A stretch of 13,637 bases of DNA from an uncultured Oscillospiraceae bacterium (GCA_944385645.1 CALWYA010000016.1:1-13637); one strand, 5' to 3'; shown: positions 6,631 through 13,074, numbered from the stretch's first letter. The notes: generated by a model not told the origin, from the letters alone. A program made the numbers and translations.

Positions 6631-7581
6631 ATGGCAGCGGACCCCCGCATCCCCCTGTACCTCATCACCGGCTTCCTGGACAGCGGCAAGACCACCCTGC
6701 TCACCGACACTCTGAACATGGACTACTTCAACGACGGGGAGCGCACCGTCCTGCTGCTGTGTGAGGACGGGGAGGAGGAGTTCGACCCCCAGTTCTTGTC
6801 CCAGCGCAACTGCCGCCTGGTGCCCGTGGGGAGCCAGGAGCAGCTGACCCGGGAGTTCCTCCAGGAGGTGGACCGGCGGTATCAGCCCGAGCGGGTGCTC
6901 CTGGAGTACAACGGCATGTGGCCCATCCAGCTCCTGCGGGATCTGAAGCTCCCCAAGACCTGGGGGTTGTATCAGGCCATCGACGTCATCGACGGCACCA
7001 CCTTCGAGATGTACCGGAACAACATGCAGTCCATGATCATTGATATGGTCACCGAGGCGGACATGGTGCTCTTCAACCGCTGCACCGCCGACATGCCCCT
7101 GGCCGGGTGGAAGCGGTCCATCCGGGCGGCCAACCGCATGTGCGAAATCGTCTTCGAGGACGACCGGGGGGAGGAGCTGGAGGTGGAGGACATCCTCCCC
7201 TACTCCCTGGAGGCCGACCACATCGACCTGTCCGACGACGACTACGGCATCTGGTACCTGGACATTCAGGAGCACCCGGAGCGGTATCTGAACAAGACGG
7301 TCACCATGAAGGTCCAGGCCATGACCAGCAACAAGCTGCCGAAGGGCACCTTCATCCCCGGGCGCAACGCCATGACCTGCTGTGTGGAGGACATCCGCTT
7401 CTTCGGCTTCCTGTGTAAATATGACCGGGCCAGGAGCCTGAAAAAGGGCCAGTGGGTCACCGTCACCGCCCGCATCCAGTGGGAGAACGCCCCCGTCTAT
7501 GACGGGGAGGGGGTGGTGCTCTACGCCCAGTCGGTGGAGCCCGCCGACCGGCCCGAGGACCCCCTGGTGTACTTCCGGTAA
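6631..7581 (+). CDS. Second G3E/CobW-type GTPase fused to a YcgQ-like (TIGR03943/DUF1980) C-terminal domain
   Basis: The 316-residue protein has Walker A GFLDSGKTT (14-22) and LEYNG (91-95) at the switch II/Walker B position. It lacks the GCxCC motif of its neighbour and the His-rich linker. The expected NKxD site reads NRCT (149-152). From about residue 203 the sequence changes to GIWYLDIQEHPERYLNKTV, MTCCVED (248-254) and a closing PLVYF. This resembles the C-terminal domain of YcgQ/TIGR03943 proteins, where MTCC is typical. Those proteins occur with YcgR-type permeases and COG0523 GTPases, suggesting metal-related trafficking. The start is 12 bp after the upstream stop with a weak AAGGGGG site overlapping that stop codon, which suggests translational coupling. 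The GTPase call is firm; the C-terminal call rests on motif memory. Confidence 0.82.
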   Translation: MAADPRIPLYLITGFLDSGKTTLLTDTLNMDYFNDGERTVLLLCEDGEEEFDPQFLSQRNCRLVPVGSQEQLTREFLQEVDRRYQPERVLLEYNGMWPIQLLRDLKLPKTWGLYQAIDVIDGTTFEMYRNNMQSMIIDMVTEADMVLFNRCTADMPLAGWKRSIRAANRMCEIVFEDDRGEELEVEDILPYSLEADHIDLSDDDYGIWYLDIQEHPERYLNKTVTMKVQAMTSNKLPKGTFIPGRNAMTCCVEDIRFFGFLCKYDRARSLKKGQWVTVTARIQWENAPVYDGEGVVLYAQSVEPADRPEDPLVYFR

Positions 7582-7598
7582 ATCATGAGAATCCATTG

Positions 7599-7639
7599 AC
7601 TCCCTGCACCGCCCGAGGCGATACGGGGAGTTATTTTTT
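7599..7639 (+). terminator. Intrinsic terminator of the G3E GTPase operon
   Basis: ACTCCC (7599-7604) pairs with GGGAGT (7626-7631), enclosing a small CGCC/GGCG hairpin, and is followed by TTATTTTTTG. It begins 17 bp after the stop codon. Confidence 0.75.
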
Positions 7640-7696
7640 GCCGCGCGTATTTCATTGTGTGATCAGCTTGTCCGGCGCGGCCCCGCCCGGACAGCA

Positions 7697-7723
7697 AAGC
7701 GCCCCGCCGCCGGCGGGGCGCTT
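7697..7723. other. 12-bp GC-rich hairpin, no U-tract
   Basis: AAGCGCCCCGCC (7697-7708) and its perfect complement (7712-7723) flank a GCC loop. It lies between the G3E terminator and the RNA terminator that points toward it. It could be a backup bidirectional stop; no strong T-run follows on either strand. Confidence 0.5.
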
Positions 7724-7734
7724 CTCCCAACAAG

Positions 7735-7795
7735 GACAAAAAGAAATGACCCTTGACTGCTGTTCCGTGATCCCATGCAGCCAAGGGTCATTTCT
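7735..7795 (-). terminator. Intrinsic terminator with 14-bp stem
   Basis: AGAAATGACCCTTG (7742-7755 on plus) has a perfect complement at 7782-7795, plus an inner CTGC/GCAG pair. Reading leftward the stem is followed by a T-run (stem end TTTCT, then TTTT). The T-run favours minus-strand termination. Confidence 0.8.
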
Positions 7796-7820
7796 GTTCG
7801 CTCTTGTTATCTAACATCAT
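7788..7820 (-). CDS. Possible 10-codon peptide at the 3' end of the putative RNA
   Basis: The minus strand reads GGAGG, an 8-nt gap, then ATG and ten codons (MMLDNKSEQK) to a TGA lying inside the terminator stem. The ribosome site is strong, but so short a frame can arise by chance. An in-frame ATG five codons earlier lacks a ribosome site. No function is proposed. Confidence 0.25.
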   Translation of the reverse strand: MMLDNKSEQK

Positions 7821-8226
7821 TTTGGTTACCTCCATTTCTTTCGAATCCGCTTTGCAGCCTGTCTCCGTTCAGCAATCCTGAAGTCTCTCTATCACCTGTC
7901 ACTTGTGCCAGCTTCCGTGGCCTCTTCTTCCTCATACGTGAGGTTCCTGTCGGTCGGATCGTTCGGTTGTTGCTGTCTGGTACCTGCCGCTTGGCGTTCC
8001 CTGATCCCGTATGCCGGTCAGCTTTTTGTGGGTCCCGTTGGTTCTGGAGTTTGCCTTTTCTGATCTGATTGGAATTTGTCTTGCTTACCGGAACGTTCCG
8101 GAGGGCCGAAATTCTTCTGGATCTGAACTTGCGTTTCTCCTCGTTTCCCTCTCTGACTGTCTGCTTGGTCGTCTCACCTTATATTTTAAATTCGACCTTG
8201 CATCACGGGTTCAGGTGCTGGGGCTC

Positions 8227-8238
8227 TTACTTGTACAT
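8227..8238 (-). other. Possible minimal ORF (Met-Tyr-Lys-stop) at the 5' end of the putative RNA
   Basis: GAAAGGA (8247-8253 on plus, complement) lies 8 nt before ATG TAC AAG TAA, about 20 nt from the predicted transcript start. Such tiny frames occur in attenuation leaders, but chance is equally likely. Confidence 0.15.
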
Positions 8239-8266
8239 TGGACTCATCCTTTCTTTTTCTGGTTAT

Positions 8267-8295
8267 AATGTACCACTTTATCCCCCGTTTGTCAA
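8267..8295 (-). promoter_or_regulatory. Sigma-A promoter driving the putative long RNA
   Basis: The minus strand has a perfect TTGACA (8290-8295), a 17-bp spacer and TACATT (8267-8272), with TATAAC overlapping just downstream. No gene start with a long frame follows, which is why an RNA product is proposed. Confidence 0.7.
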
Positions 8296-8384
8296 CGGTT
8301 TTTGTTCGTTTTTCTAAACAAAAAGCAGTCTCATTTTTTAGGCGGTTTTCCAGTTCTCCCGGCGCGCCCCCTCCAGCGGGCGGG

Positions 8385-8417
8385 AAAAGGCCCCCGGCGG
8401 ATACACCGCCGGGGGCC
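8385..8417 (-). terminator. Intrinsic terminator of the DUF2461 gene
   Basis: GGCCCCCGGCGG (8389-8400) and its complement (8406-8417) make a perfect 12-bp stem with loop ATACA. On the minus strand TTTT follows. It begins 8 bp past the stop codon. Confidence 0.75.
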
Positions 8418-8425
8418 CCGTATTG

Positions 8426-9103
8426 TTACATCTGCTCCGGAGGCGGGTCGGCCTCCACCGCCAGCAGCCACCGGTACACGGGCACCAGGGACTTCCACCC
8501 CTCCAGCACCCGGTCCTTCAGGGCGGGGGTGAAGAAGTCCCCCTCGCAGTTCTCGTCCCGGCACAGGCTGAACTGCCGGCTGTTGTACCAGGGGTACAGC
8601 AGGGGGCCCGGGTCCCCCTTGGGCCGCTTGTAGGGCTCCCCCTCCAGCTGGAACTCCCCCCGGCGCTCCACCTGCCGGACCAGTTTGGCCGCCTGGGCCG
8701 GGTCCCGGTCCATCCGGGCGCGGAGCTTGGCCATGGTCAGGGGGGTGGGGTCCCAGCAGCCCATGCCGTAGCTGTACCGGTCGGGGGCCACCTCGAAGAA
8801 GAAGCAGGGGACCGCCCCCTCGTGCTCCGCCGGCCGGCGGAGGGTGAACCACAGGTGGTCCTTATAGGGCCCCCGGCCGTAGAGCCGCCGGGCGTCCCGG
8901 TAGATGCGGCTGACCTTGCTCACCAACCCGTCCCGGGGGTAGAGGCGGGTCATTTCCCCGGTCAGCTCCCGGGCCAGCTCCCGGGTGGGGGCGTCCACGC
9001 AGGCCAGGAACTCCTCCTTCCGGGGGCGGAACCAGCTGCGCTCATTGTTCAGCCGCAGCCCCCACAGGAAGTCCACGGTCTGCTGGGTATAGCCTTGAAA
9101 CAT
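8426..9103 (-). CDS. DUF2461 (TIGR02453) family protein
   Basis: This 225-residue protein begins MFQGYTQQTVDFLWGLRLNN and contains ERSWFRPRKEEF (about 21-32), KVSRIYRDARRLYGRGPYKDHLWF and a central GMGCWDPTPLTMAKLRARM stretch. This order is typical of DUF2461: an N-terminal WF..nk..Y/F motif, then the FRI.RD.RF..d..PYK segment and a G.y.p....L..iR motif. The biochemical role of the family is unknown to me. Start 9103 has GAGGAG five bases upstream. It lies 73 bp after the VanW-type gene on the same strand with only a hairpin between, so it may be reached by read-through; I saw no separate promoter. Length is normal and the gene looks intact. Confidence 0.85.
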   Translation of the reverse strand: MFQGYTQQTVDFLWGLRLNNERSWFRPRKEEFLACVDAPTRELARELTGEMTRLYPRDGLVSKVSRIYRDARRLYGRGPYKDHLWFTLRRPAEHEGAVPCFFFEVAPDRYSYGMGCWDPTPLTMAKLRARMDRDPAQAAKLVRQVERRGEFQLEGEPYKRPKGDPGPLLYPWYNSRQFSLCRDENCEGDFFTPALKDRVLEGWKSLVPVYRWLLAVEADPPPEQM

Positions 9104-9134
9104 CGTCGCTCCTCGCTTGTCTGTCCTCAAATTT

Positions 9135-9163
9135 CCGGTCCCCGCCCAGCGGGCGGGGACCGG
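9135..9163 (-). terminator. Hairpin after the VanW-type gene, possible terminator
   Basis: CCGGTCCCCGCCC (9135-9147) and its complement (9151-9163) form a 13-bp stem with a 3-nt loop. The minus strand continues AAATTTGAGG, a poor U-tract, so termination may be partial. Confidence 0.5.
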
Positions 9164-9176
9164 GTCAGGTCTGTCG

Positions 9177-11150
9177 TTACGCGGCCGGCTCCGCCGGGGT
9201 CTGCCCGCCGGCGTCGGCGGGCTGCACCGGGTCCGGGTTGGTCCCGGAGTCGGCGGGCTGCACCGGATCGGTTCCGGCGCCGGGGTCGGCGGCCGCGCCC
9301 GGGTCAGTGGTCGTACCCGGGCCGGCAGCCGCTCCGGCATCCCCCGGCTGCACCGGGTCGGCAGTGGTACCGGGGTCGGTCCCCGCACCCGGATCGGTCG
9401 TCGTTCCGGGATCGGTAACCGTGCCCGGGTCGGTGGCGGTCCCGGGATCGGTGGCCGTGCCCGGGTCCGCAGGCTGATTCGGGTCGGTGGTCTGGCCGGT
9501 GCCGGGCACCCCGTCCACCCAGGTGGCCGGGTCGCCGTCGGCGGGGTTGTAGAGGATGGTCCGGGGGCGCATCCGGTAGACGCTCACCCCCATGTCCTGC
9601 TTCTCTAGCAGGTTGTCCTCCCCGTCGTACACATAGCGGTAGGTCTGGGCGGACACCCCGACGTAGGGGTTCTGCACCGTGTCCACCTTGGTGGTCCCCT
9701 GGGGCACCGTCTCGTCGGGCTGATAGACGGTGGTGGGGGACTGCCAGTTGAAGGTGCTGCTCTCGGGGACGGCGTAGATGCCCTCCGGGTTGGTGCCGTA
9801 GATCCGGCAGATCAGCAGCTCCTTGTTCCCCTGCCACTCCGGGAAGATGTCAATGCGGACCGGGTAGTCGGTGTTGTTGCGGAAACGGAAGTCGGTCAGG
9901 CCGTAGTACACGGTGGCGTCCATGCCCTCGGGCACATAGCCGGTGTTATAGCCGTGGTTGCGCCGCTCCACCACCTCCAGGTTGGTGTGGAGCAGGGCGT
10001 AGTAGATGGTGGAGGAGGTCTGGCACACGCCGCCGCCCACCTCGTTCACCGTCTTGCCCCCGGAGTAGACGGTGGCCGACTTATAGCCCATGGCCGCCGA
10101 CCGGCTGCCGGTGCGGCCGTTGAAGGAGAACTCGTCCCCGGGGAGCAGGATGGTCCCGTTGCAGGCCTCGGCGGCCAGCTTCACGTTGAACTGCCGGTTG
10201 GCGGTGCCGGTGAGGACGGTGCTCCCCTCCCCCAGCAGGTCGGCGAACAGCTTGCCCTCCAGGCTCTCCTTCGTCTCCTTGGGCACCTCCAGCTCCAGGG
10301 GGACGGAGAAGGTCTCCCCCTCGCCGGCGGCCTCATAGGCGGCCCGCAGGGCCTCCACGTCGAAGTCCACCCCCACCACGTGGTCGGTGACCTGGAAGGT
10401 CTCCGGATCCATCTCGGCGCTCTTGGCCTGGGTGTGCACCTCCCGGTAGATCTCGTCAAAATCGGGCTCCTGGGGGGGTGTCTCCTGGGGCTGGAGCTCC
10501 CGCTCCGCCTCCACATAGCCCTCCTCCCCCTGGCCCAGCTTGCGCTCCATGGCCTCGTCCAGGGCGTCCAGGACGGTGTCCAGGGCGTTGTCCCGGCTGA
10601 CGCTGACCCCGGTGCGGCCCTTGGTCATCACCAGCTCGTCGCCGTCCAGCTCATAGGAGGCGGCGGTGGCGTCCTCCCCCAACTCCTCCTGCATCTGGTC
10701 CACCAGGCGGTCCACCGCGTCGGCGGACACACTCCAGGCGGTGACCCGGTGCTCCTGCCCCATCAGCCGGGCCAGGTACAGCCCGCCCTGGGCAAAGAAG
10801 CTGTCCCGGCCGTCCTGCCAGGCCGCCTGGGCGGAGGCGCTCCAGTCATAGTCCATCTGGTCGGCGGTGACGGTGCCCCGCCAGTCCCCGTAAGTGATAG
10901 TGCCGGCCATCTGGTCCCCGTGCTGGGCCACGGCCTGGTCCAGGGCGGAGGCCGCCTGCTCCACTGTCATGCCGGACACATCCACCCCGCCCACCACGGT
11001 GTGGGGAAAGATGGCGCCCGAGCTCCCCACCCAGGCGCACAGGCCCACATAGGCGCACGCCAGCACCCCCAGGACAATCCCTGCGGCAATGGCGATCTTT
11101 TTCCCCTTTCCGCCTCCGGCGGGCTTTGGTTCCACGCGCTGACCTTCCAT
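9177..11150 (-). CDS. YoaR-like/VanW-domain membrane-anchored cell-envelope protein
   Basis: The 657-residue protein has a short basic N-terminus, one membrane segment (about 19-41) and an exported remainder. Residues about 55-300 match the YoaR-type putative peptidoglycan-binding region (PF12229-like), including GGVDVSGMTVEQAASAL. The VanW domain spans about 310-455, with PGDEFSFNGRTG (337-348) and VNEVGGGVCQTSST (368-381). A beta-rich, G5-like stretch follows (about 470-530), and the tail (551-657) is low-complexity Thr/Asp/Pro/Gly. VanW proteins occur in many Firmicutes outside vancomycin clusters, and no van genes are nearby, so resistance should not be assumed. Start 11150 has GGGAGGT upstream and a good promoter. 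The role is probably cell-wall related. Confidence 0.88.
   Translation of the reverse strand: MEGQRVEPKPAGGGKGKKIAIAAGIVLGVLACAYVGLCAWVGSSGAIFPHTVVGGVDVSGMTVEQAASALDQAVAQHGDQMAGTITYGDWRGTVTADQMDYDWSASAQAAWQDGRDSFFAQGGLYLARLMGQEHRVTAWSVSADAVDRLVDQMQEELGEDATAASYELDGDELVMTKGRTGVSVSRDNALDTVLDALDEAMERKLGQGEEGYVEAERELQPQETPPQEPDFDEIYREVHTQAKSAEMDPETFQVTDHVVGVDFDVEALRAAYEAAGEGETFSVPLELEVPKETKESLEGKLFADLLGEGSTVLTGTANRQFNVKLAAEACNGTILLPGDEFSFNGRTGSRSAAMGYKSATVYSGGKTVNEVGGGVCQTSSTIYYALLHTNLEVVERRNHGYNTGYVPEGMDATVYYGLTDFRFRNNTDYPVRIDIFPEWQGNKELLICRIYGTNPEGIYAVPESSTFNWQSPTTVYQPDETVPQGTTKVDTVQNPYVGVSAQTYRYVYDGEDNLLEKQDMGVSVYRMRPRTILYNPADGDPATWVDGVPGTGQTTDPNQPADPGTATDPGTATDPGTVTDPGTTTDPGAGTDPGTTADPVQPGDAGAAAGPGTTTDPGAAADPGAGTDPVQPADSGTNPDPVQPADAGGQTPAEPAA
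9351..9476 (-). repeat. Tandem 18-bp/hexapeptide repeats in the VanW-type tail
   Basis: Seven six-residue units (residues 559-600) read QPADPG, TATDPG, TATDPG, TVTDPG, TTTDPG, AGTDPG and TTADPV. Similar degenerate units continue toward the C-terminus. The repeat is in frame, so copy number can change without truncation. It probably forms an extended, wall-spanning or flexible tail. Confidence 0.8.
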
Positions 11151-11203
11151 ATTGGCTCGACCTCCCGGCGCACACGGCGCCGCTCATACTCTCACAGTTG
11201 CTT

Positions 11204-11232
11204 ATTATAGCACGCCCTCTTCTCTCTGACAA
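11204..11232 (-). promoter_or_regulatory. Sigma-A promoter of the VanW-type gene
   Basis: The minus strand has TTGTCA (11227-11232), a 17-bp spacer and TATAAT (11204-11209), about 54 bp upstream of the start codon. Confidence 0.8.
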
Positions 11233-11418
11233 TTACAGAACAGTTACAACTTCCCCGGGGAATGGCGGAAAAATCACCACATTTTTCCCAACTTCCTGTG
11301 GAAATTTCAAGCAGCCGGGACTTTGCCGCTCCGCCTGCGCGCGGGGCGGGGGCCGCGCGCGGGCGCCCTTCTTTTCCTGAAATTTTAAGAAAAAATCAAT
11401 TCCATTTCCCAAATTTTC

Positions 11419-11427
11419 TGCTACAAT
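11419..11427 (+). promoter_or_regulatory. Extended -10 promoter of the XpaC-type gene
   Basis: TGCTACAAT is an extended -10 element 33 bp before the ATG. It sits in an AT-rich stretch and no good -35 is seen at normal spacing. The rest of the 310-bp gap 11151-11460 holds the divergent VanW promoter and a GC-rich segment (about 11325-11370) with nothing I recognise. Confidence 0.55.
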
Positions 11428-11460
11428 AGAGGCAGCGATCCAAGAGGGGGAAGCCGCCGT

Positions 11461-12612
11461 ATGTCCAACGAGTTCAAATCGAATCAAAAAAGCGACCTGA
11501 TCTACTGGCTGATTGCCGTCGGTCTGCTGTTCACCGGCATCGCCGCGCCGGTGGGCGTGGTGATGATCGTCCTCAAGCTGATGGGCGGAAAGAAGAAGGG
11601 CCGCCACCCCTACTATATGCAGCGGGACGGGGAGGCCCCCGCCGGGGCCCGGACCACCGCCTCCGCCCAGGGGGAGGACGCCCCCCGGGGCAAAAAGGCC
11701 GGCGGGAAAAAGCGCCGCTCCGCCCCCCAGGACCAGCTGGCCCAGATGGCCAGGAGCGCCAAGAACCTGACCACCACCGGCGCCATCCTGGCCGCTGTCT
11801 TCGGCTGCATCTCTGTCATTGACGCCGCCGACAACCTGTGGATGCTCCCCGACGTCCTGTGGTATCTGGAGGAGATCATCCCCCTGCTGTGCTTCACCGC
11901 CGTGGGGCTGGGCCTGCTGGGGGCCGGCCTGCTCAAGCGCCGGACGGTCCACCGCTACCGGGGCTATCTGGCCATGATCGGCTCCCACAAGGTGATGTCC
12001 GTGTCCGCCCTGTCCTCGGCCACCGGCAGCGCCCCCGCCAAGGTGCGGGACGATTTGGAGGATATGCTGGATGACGGCTTCTTCCCCAAGGGCTTCCTGG
12101 ACTATGGCAGCGACCGGCTGGTGGTGGACGGGAACGGCCTGGAGGAGGCCCCCGCTCCCCAGGCGGAGCCCCAGCCCGCCCCCAAGGCCGAGGAGGAGAA
12201 CGCCATCCTGGCGGAGATCCGGGCGGTGAACGACGCGGTGGCCAACGAGAAGGTATCCGCCCAGATCGACCAGATCGGCACCATCACCGCCAAGATTCTG
12301 GACTATCAGCGCAGCCACCCGGACAGCGCCCCCCAGCTGCACAGCTTCCTGTCCTACTACCTGCCCACCACCCTGAAGATTCTCCGGGCCTACGGCCAGC
12401 TGGAGTCCCAGGAGGTGTCCGGGGAGAACATCACCGCCGCCATGGCCCGCATCGAGGGGATGATGGACAAGGTGGTAGAGGGCTTCGAGAAGCAGCTGGA
12501 CCTCCTCTTCCAGGGGGACGCCATGGACATCACCGCCGACGTGGCGGTGCTGGAGCGGATGCTGGCCAAGGACGGCCTGTCCGATCAGGAGGGTCTGACC
12601 CTGGGAGGCTGA
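11461..12612 (+). CDS. XpaC-type membrane protein (5-bromo-4-chloroindolyl phosphate hydrolysis family, PF10112-like)
   Basis: The 383-residue protein has a membrane segment at about 14-40, a basic Ala/Gly/Lys-rich linker (43-90) and two further segments (104-123, 137-157). A soluble region follows: KRRTVHRYRGYLAMIGSHKV and ...ATGSAPAKVRDDLEDMLDDGF (160-207), which looks like a small helical DNA-binding-like fold. After an Ala/Pro/Glu linker (228-246) comes an all-helical C-terminal domain. It contains YYLPTTLKILRAYGQLE (299-315), the motif I associate with XpaC proteins. The family name is historical and no enzymatic site is evident. XpaC is often next to telA (toxic anion resistance), which is absent here. 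The start has a GAGGGGGAA site. The family call is moderate; function is unknown. Confidence 0.7.
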   Translation: MSNEFKSNQKSDLIYWLIAVGLLFTGIAAPVGVVMIVLKLMGGKKKGRHPYYMQRDGEAPAGARTTASAQGEDAPRGKKAGGKKRRSAPQDQLAQMARSAKNLTTTGAILAAVFGCISVIDAADNLWMLPDVLWYLEEIIPLLCFTAVGLGLLGAGLLKRRTVHRYRGYLAMIGSHKVMSVSALSSATGSAPAKVRDDLEDMLDDGFFPKGFLDYGSDRLVVDGNGLEEAPAPQAEPQPAPKAEEENAILAEIRAVNDAVANEKVSAQIDQIGTITAKILDYQRSHPDSAPQLHSFLSYYLPTTLKILRAYGQLESQEVSGENITAAMARIEGMMDKVVEGFEKQLDLLFQGDAMDITADVAVLERMLAKDGLSDQEGLTLGG

Positions 12613-12637
12613 GGCCAAGCGCGACCCACAGGGCTCA

Positions 12638-12679
12638 AGGCACGGTCCCGCCCACGGCGGGCCGTGCCTCTTTGTTTGG
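12638..12679 (+). terminator. Intrinsic terminator of the XpaC-type gene
   Basis: AGGCACGG plus CCCGCC (12638-12652, one T bulge) pair with GGCGGG plus CCGTGCCT (12656-12669). The stem is followed by CTTTGTTT, 25 bp after the stop codon. Confidence 0.8.
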
Positions 12680-12682
12680 GGC

Positions 12683-12710
12683 GGGCGGCGGGGGCAAGCC
12701 CCCGCCCTAC
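12683..12710 (+). repeat. GGGC-stem-GCCC-CTAC palindromic element, copy C
   Basis: GGGC is followed by a 9-bp stem (GGCGGGGGC / GCCCCCGCC) with an AA loop, then CTAC. It is the least regular copy because the leading GGGC is not fully paired. Confidence 0.45.
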
Positions 12711-12722
12711 GCAGAATCGGTT

Positions 12723-12789
12723 CCCGTAGCGCGCGACGACTCGTCGCGCGCCAATCGAACGTCGCGTCCAGGAGACCGCGCCCTACGGG
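12723..12789. repeat. 67-bp element with 7-bp terminal inverted repeats
   Basis: CCCGTAG (12723-12729) and CTACGGG (12783-12789) are exact inverted ends. Overlapping the left end, an 11-bp perfect hairpin (GCGCGCGACGA, 12729-12739, with its complement at 12741-12751) is present. The ends echo the GTAG/CTAC ends of nearby elements. No coding is visible. Confidence 0.45.
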
Positions 12790-12801
12790 GAAACCGGGGC
12801 G

Positions 12802-13023
12802 ATCTCTCCCCCAGTCTCGCTGCGCTCGACAGCATCCCTACCCCCTTTGGCCATTTCCCTATCCCCTCTGTCGCTGCGCGACATCTCCCCTTGAAAAGGG
12901 GAGTCGGCCCCCTGACAGGGGGAATCGGCCCTCGTCAGAGGGGGCCAAAGAGAACGCCTCCGCAAAAATCCTCCCTCTGACGAGGGAGGTGGCATTTGCG
13001 AAGCAAATGACGGAGGGAGAGAT
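12802..13023. repeat. 222-bp MITE-like repeat with 15-bp imperfect terminal inverted repeats
   Basis: The ends ATCTCTCCCCCAGTC (12802-12816) and GACGGAGGGAGAGAT (13009-13023) match as inverted repeats at 13 of 15 positions. Inside are several hairpins: CTCCCCTT/AAGGGGAG (12885-12903), CCTCCCTC/GAGGGAGG (12970-12989) and CATTTGC/GCAAATG (12993-13009). It has no coding capacity. From memory, repeats of this style are scattered through gut clostridial genomes. A GGGCG lies next to each end (one base off on the right), possibly a target-site duplication or chance. Confidence 0.6.
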
Positions 13024-13024
13024 T

Positions 13025-13050
13025 GGGCGGCCACATGGGGCCGCCCCTAC
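13025..13050 (+). repeat. GGGC-stem-GCCC-CTAC palindromic element, copy D
   Basis: GGGCGGCC / GGCCGCCC (8 bp) with loop ACATGG is followed by CTAC. It closely resembles the copy at 5345, with a similar loop and two paired stem changes. Confidence 0.6.
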
Positions 13051-13074
13051 GACGTATCCGGGCCGTCCATCCCC

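Larger units (their letters stand above)
7735..8260 (-). ncRNA. Putative long non-coding RNA of about 525 nt (family not recognised)
   Basis: On the minus strand a consensus promoter (8267-8295) and a strong intrinsic terminator (7735-7795) bracket a body with no long open frame on that strand. Sample lines are 35-47% GC against about 70% in neighbouring genes, and the transcript strand is purine-rich. Small local structures are visible: a 14-bp self-complementary CCGGAACGTTCCGG (8088-8101), a CCTCA-CGTA-TGAGG hairpin and the terminator stem. I saw no signature of RNase P RNA, tmRNA, 6S RNA, SRP RNA or a group II intron domain V. Plus-strand open frames of 70-100 codons across it look like chance. 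The alternative is a decayed gene or the leftover leader of a lost mobile gene. Existence as a transcript is inferred, not shown. Confidence 0.55.

Noticed and set aside
5419..7596. 725-codon minus-strand open frame opposite the two G3E GTPases
   Set aside because: It is a shadow of the high-GC third-position bias of the real genes; the product is low-complexity (runs of Val, Gly, Leu, His) and matches no family I know, while the plus strand has clear GTPase motifs.
7735..8260. Assignment of the putative RNA to RNase P RNA, tmRNA, 6S, SRP RNA or a group II intron
   Set aside because: No tRNA-like CCA end, no RNase P core motif and no domain V-like hairpin could be found by eye.
7775..8317. 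Plus-strand open frames of 82-97 codons across the AT-richer island
   Set aside because: No good ribosome sites, some rely on TTG starts, the products are Ser/Phe/Leu-rich noise, and the promoter and terminator there point to the minus strand.
9183..9480. Possible CRISPR array in the tandem repeats
   Set aside because: Units are 18 bp, contiguous, degenerate and in frame within a coding tail; there are no unique spacers.
9177..11150. Vancomycin resistance function for the VanW-type gene
   Set aside because: VanW domains are widespread in Firmicutes envelope proteins and no vanR/S/H/A/X-type genes are in the window.
9954..11210. 418-codon plus-strand open frame opposite the VanW-type gene, and 461 codons opposite the XpaC-type gene (11233-12618)
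   Set aside because: Both are compositional shadows; neither has a ribosome site with plausible protein content.
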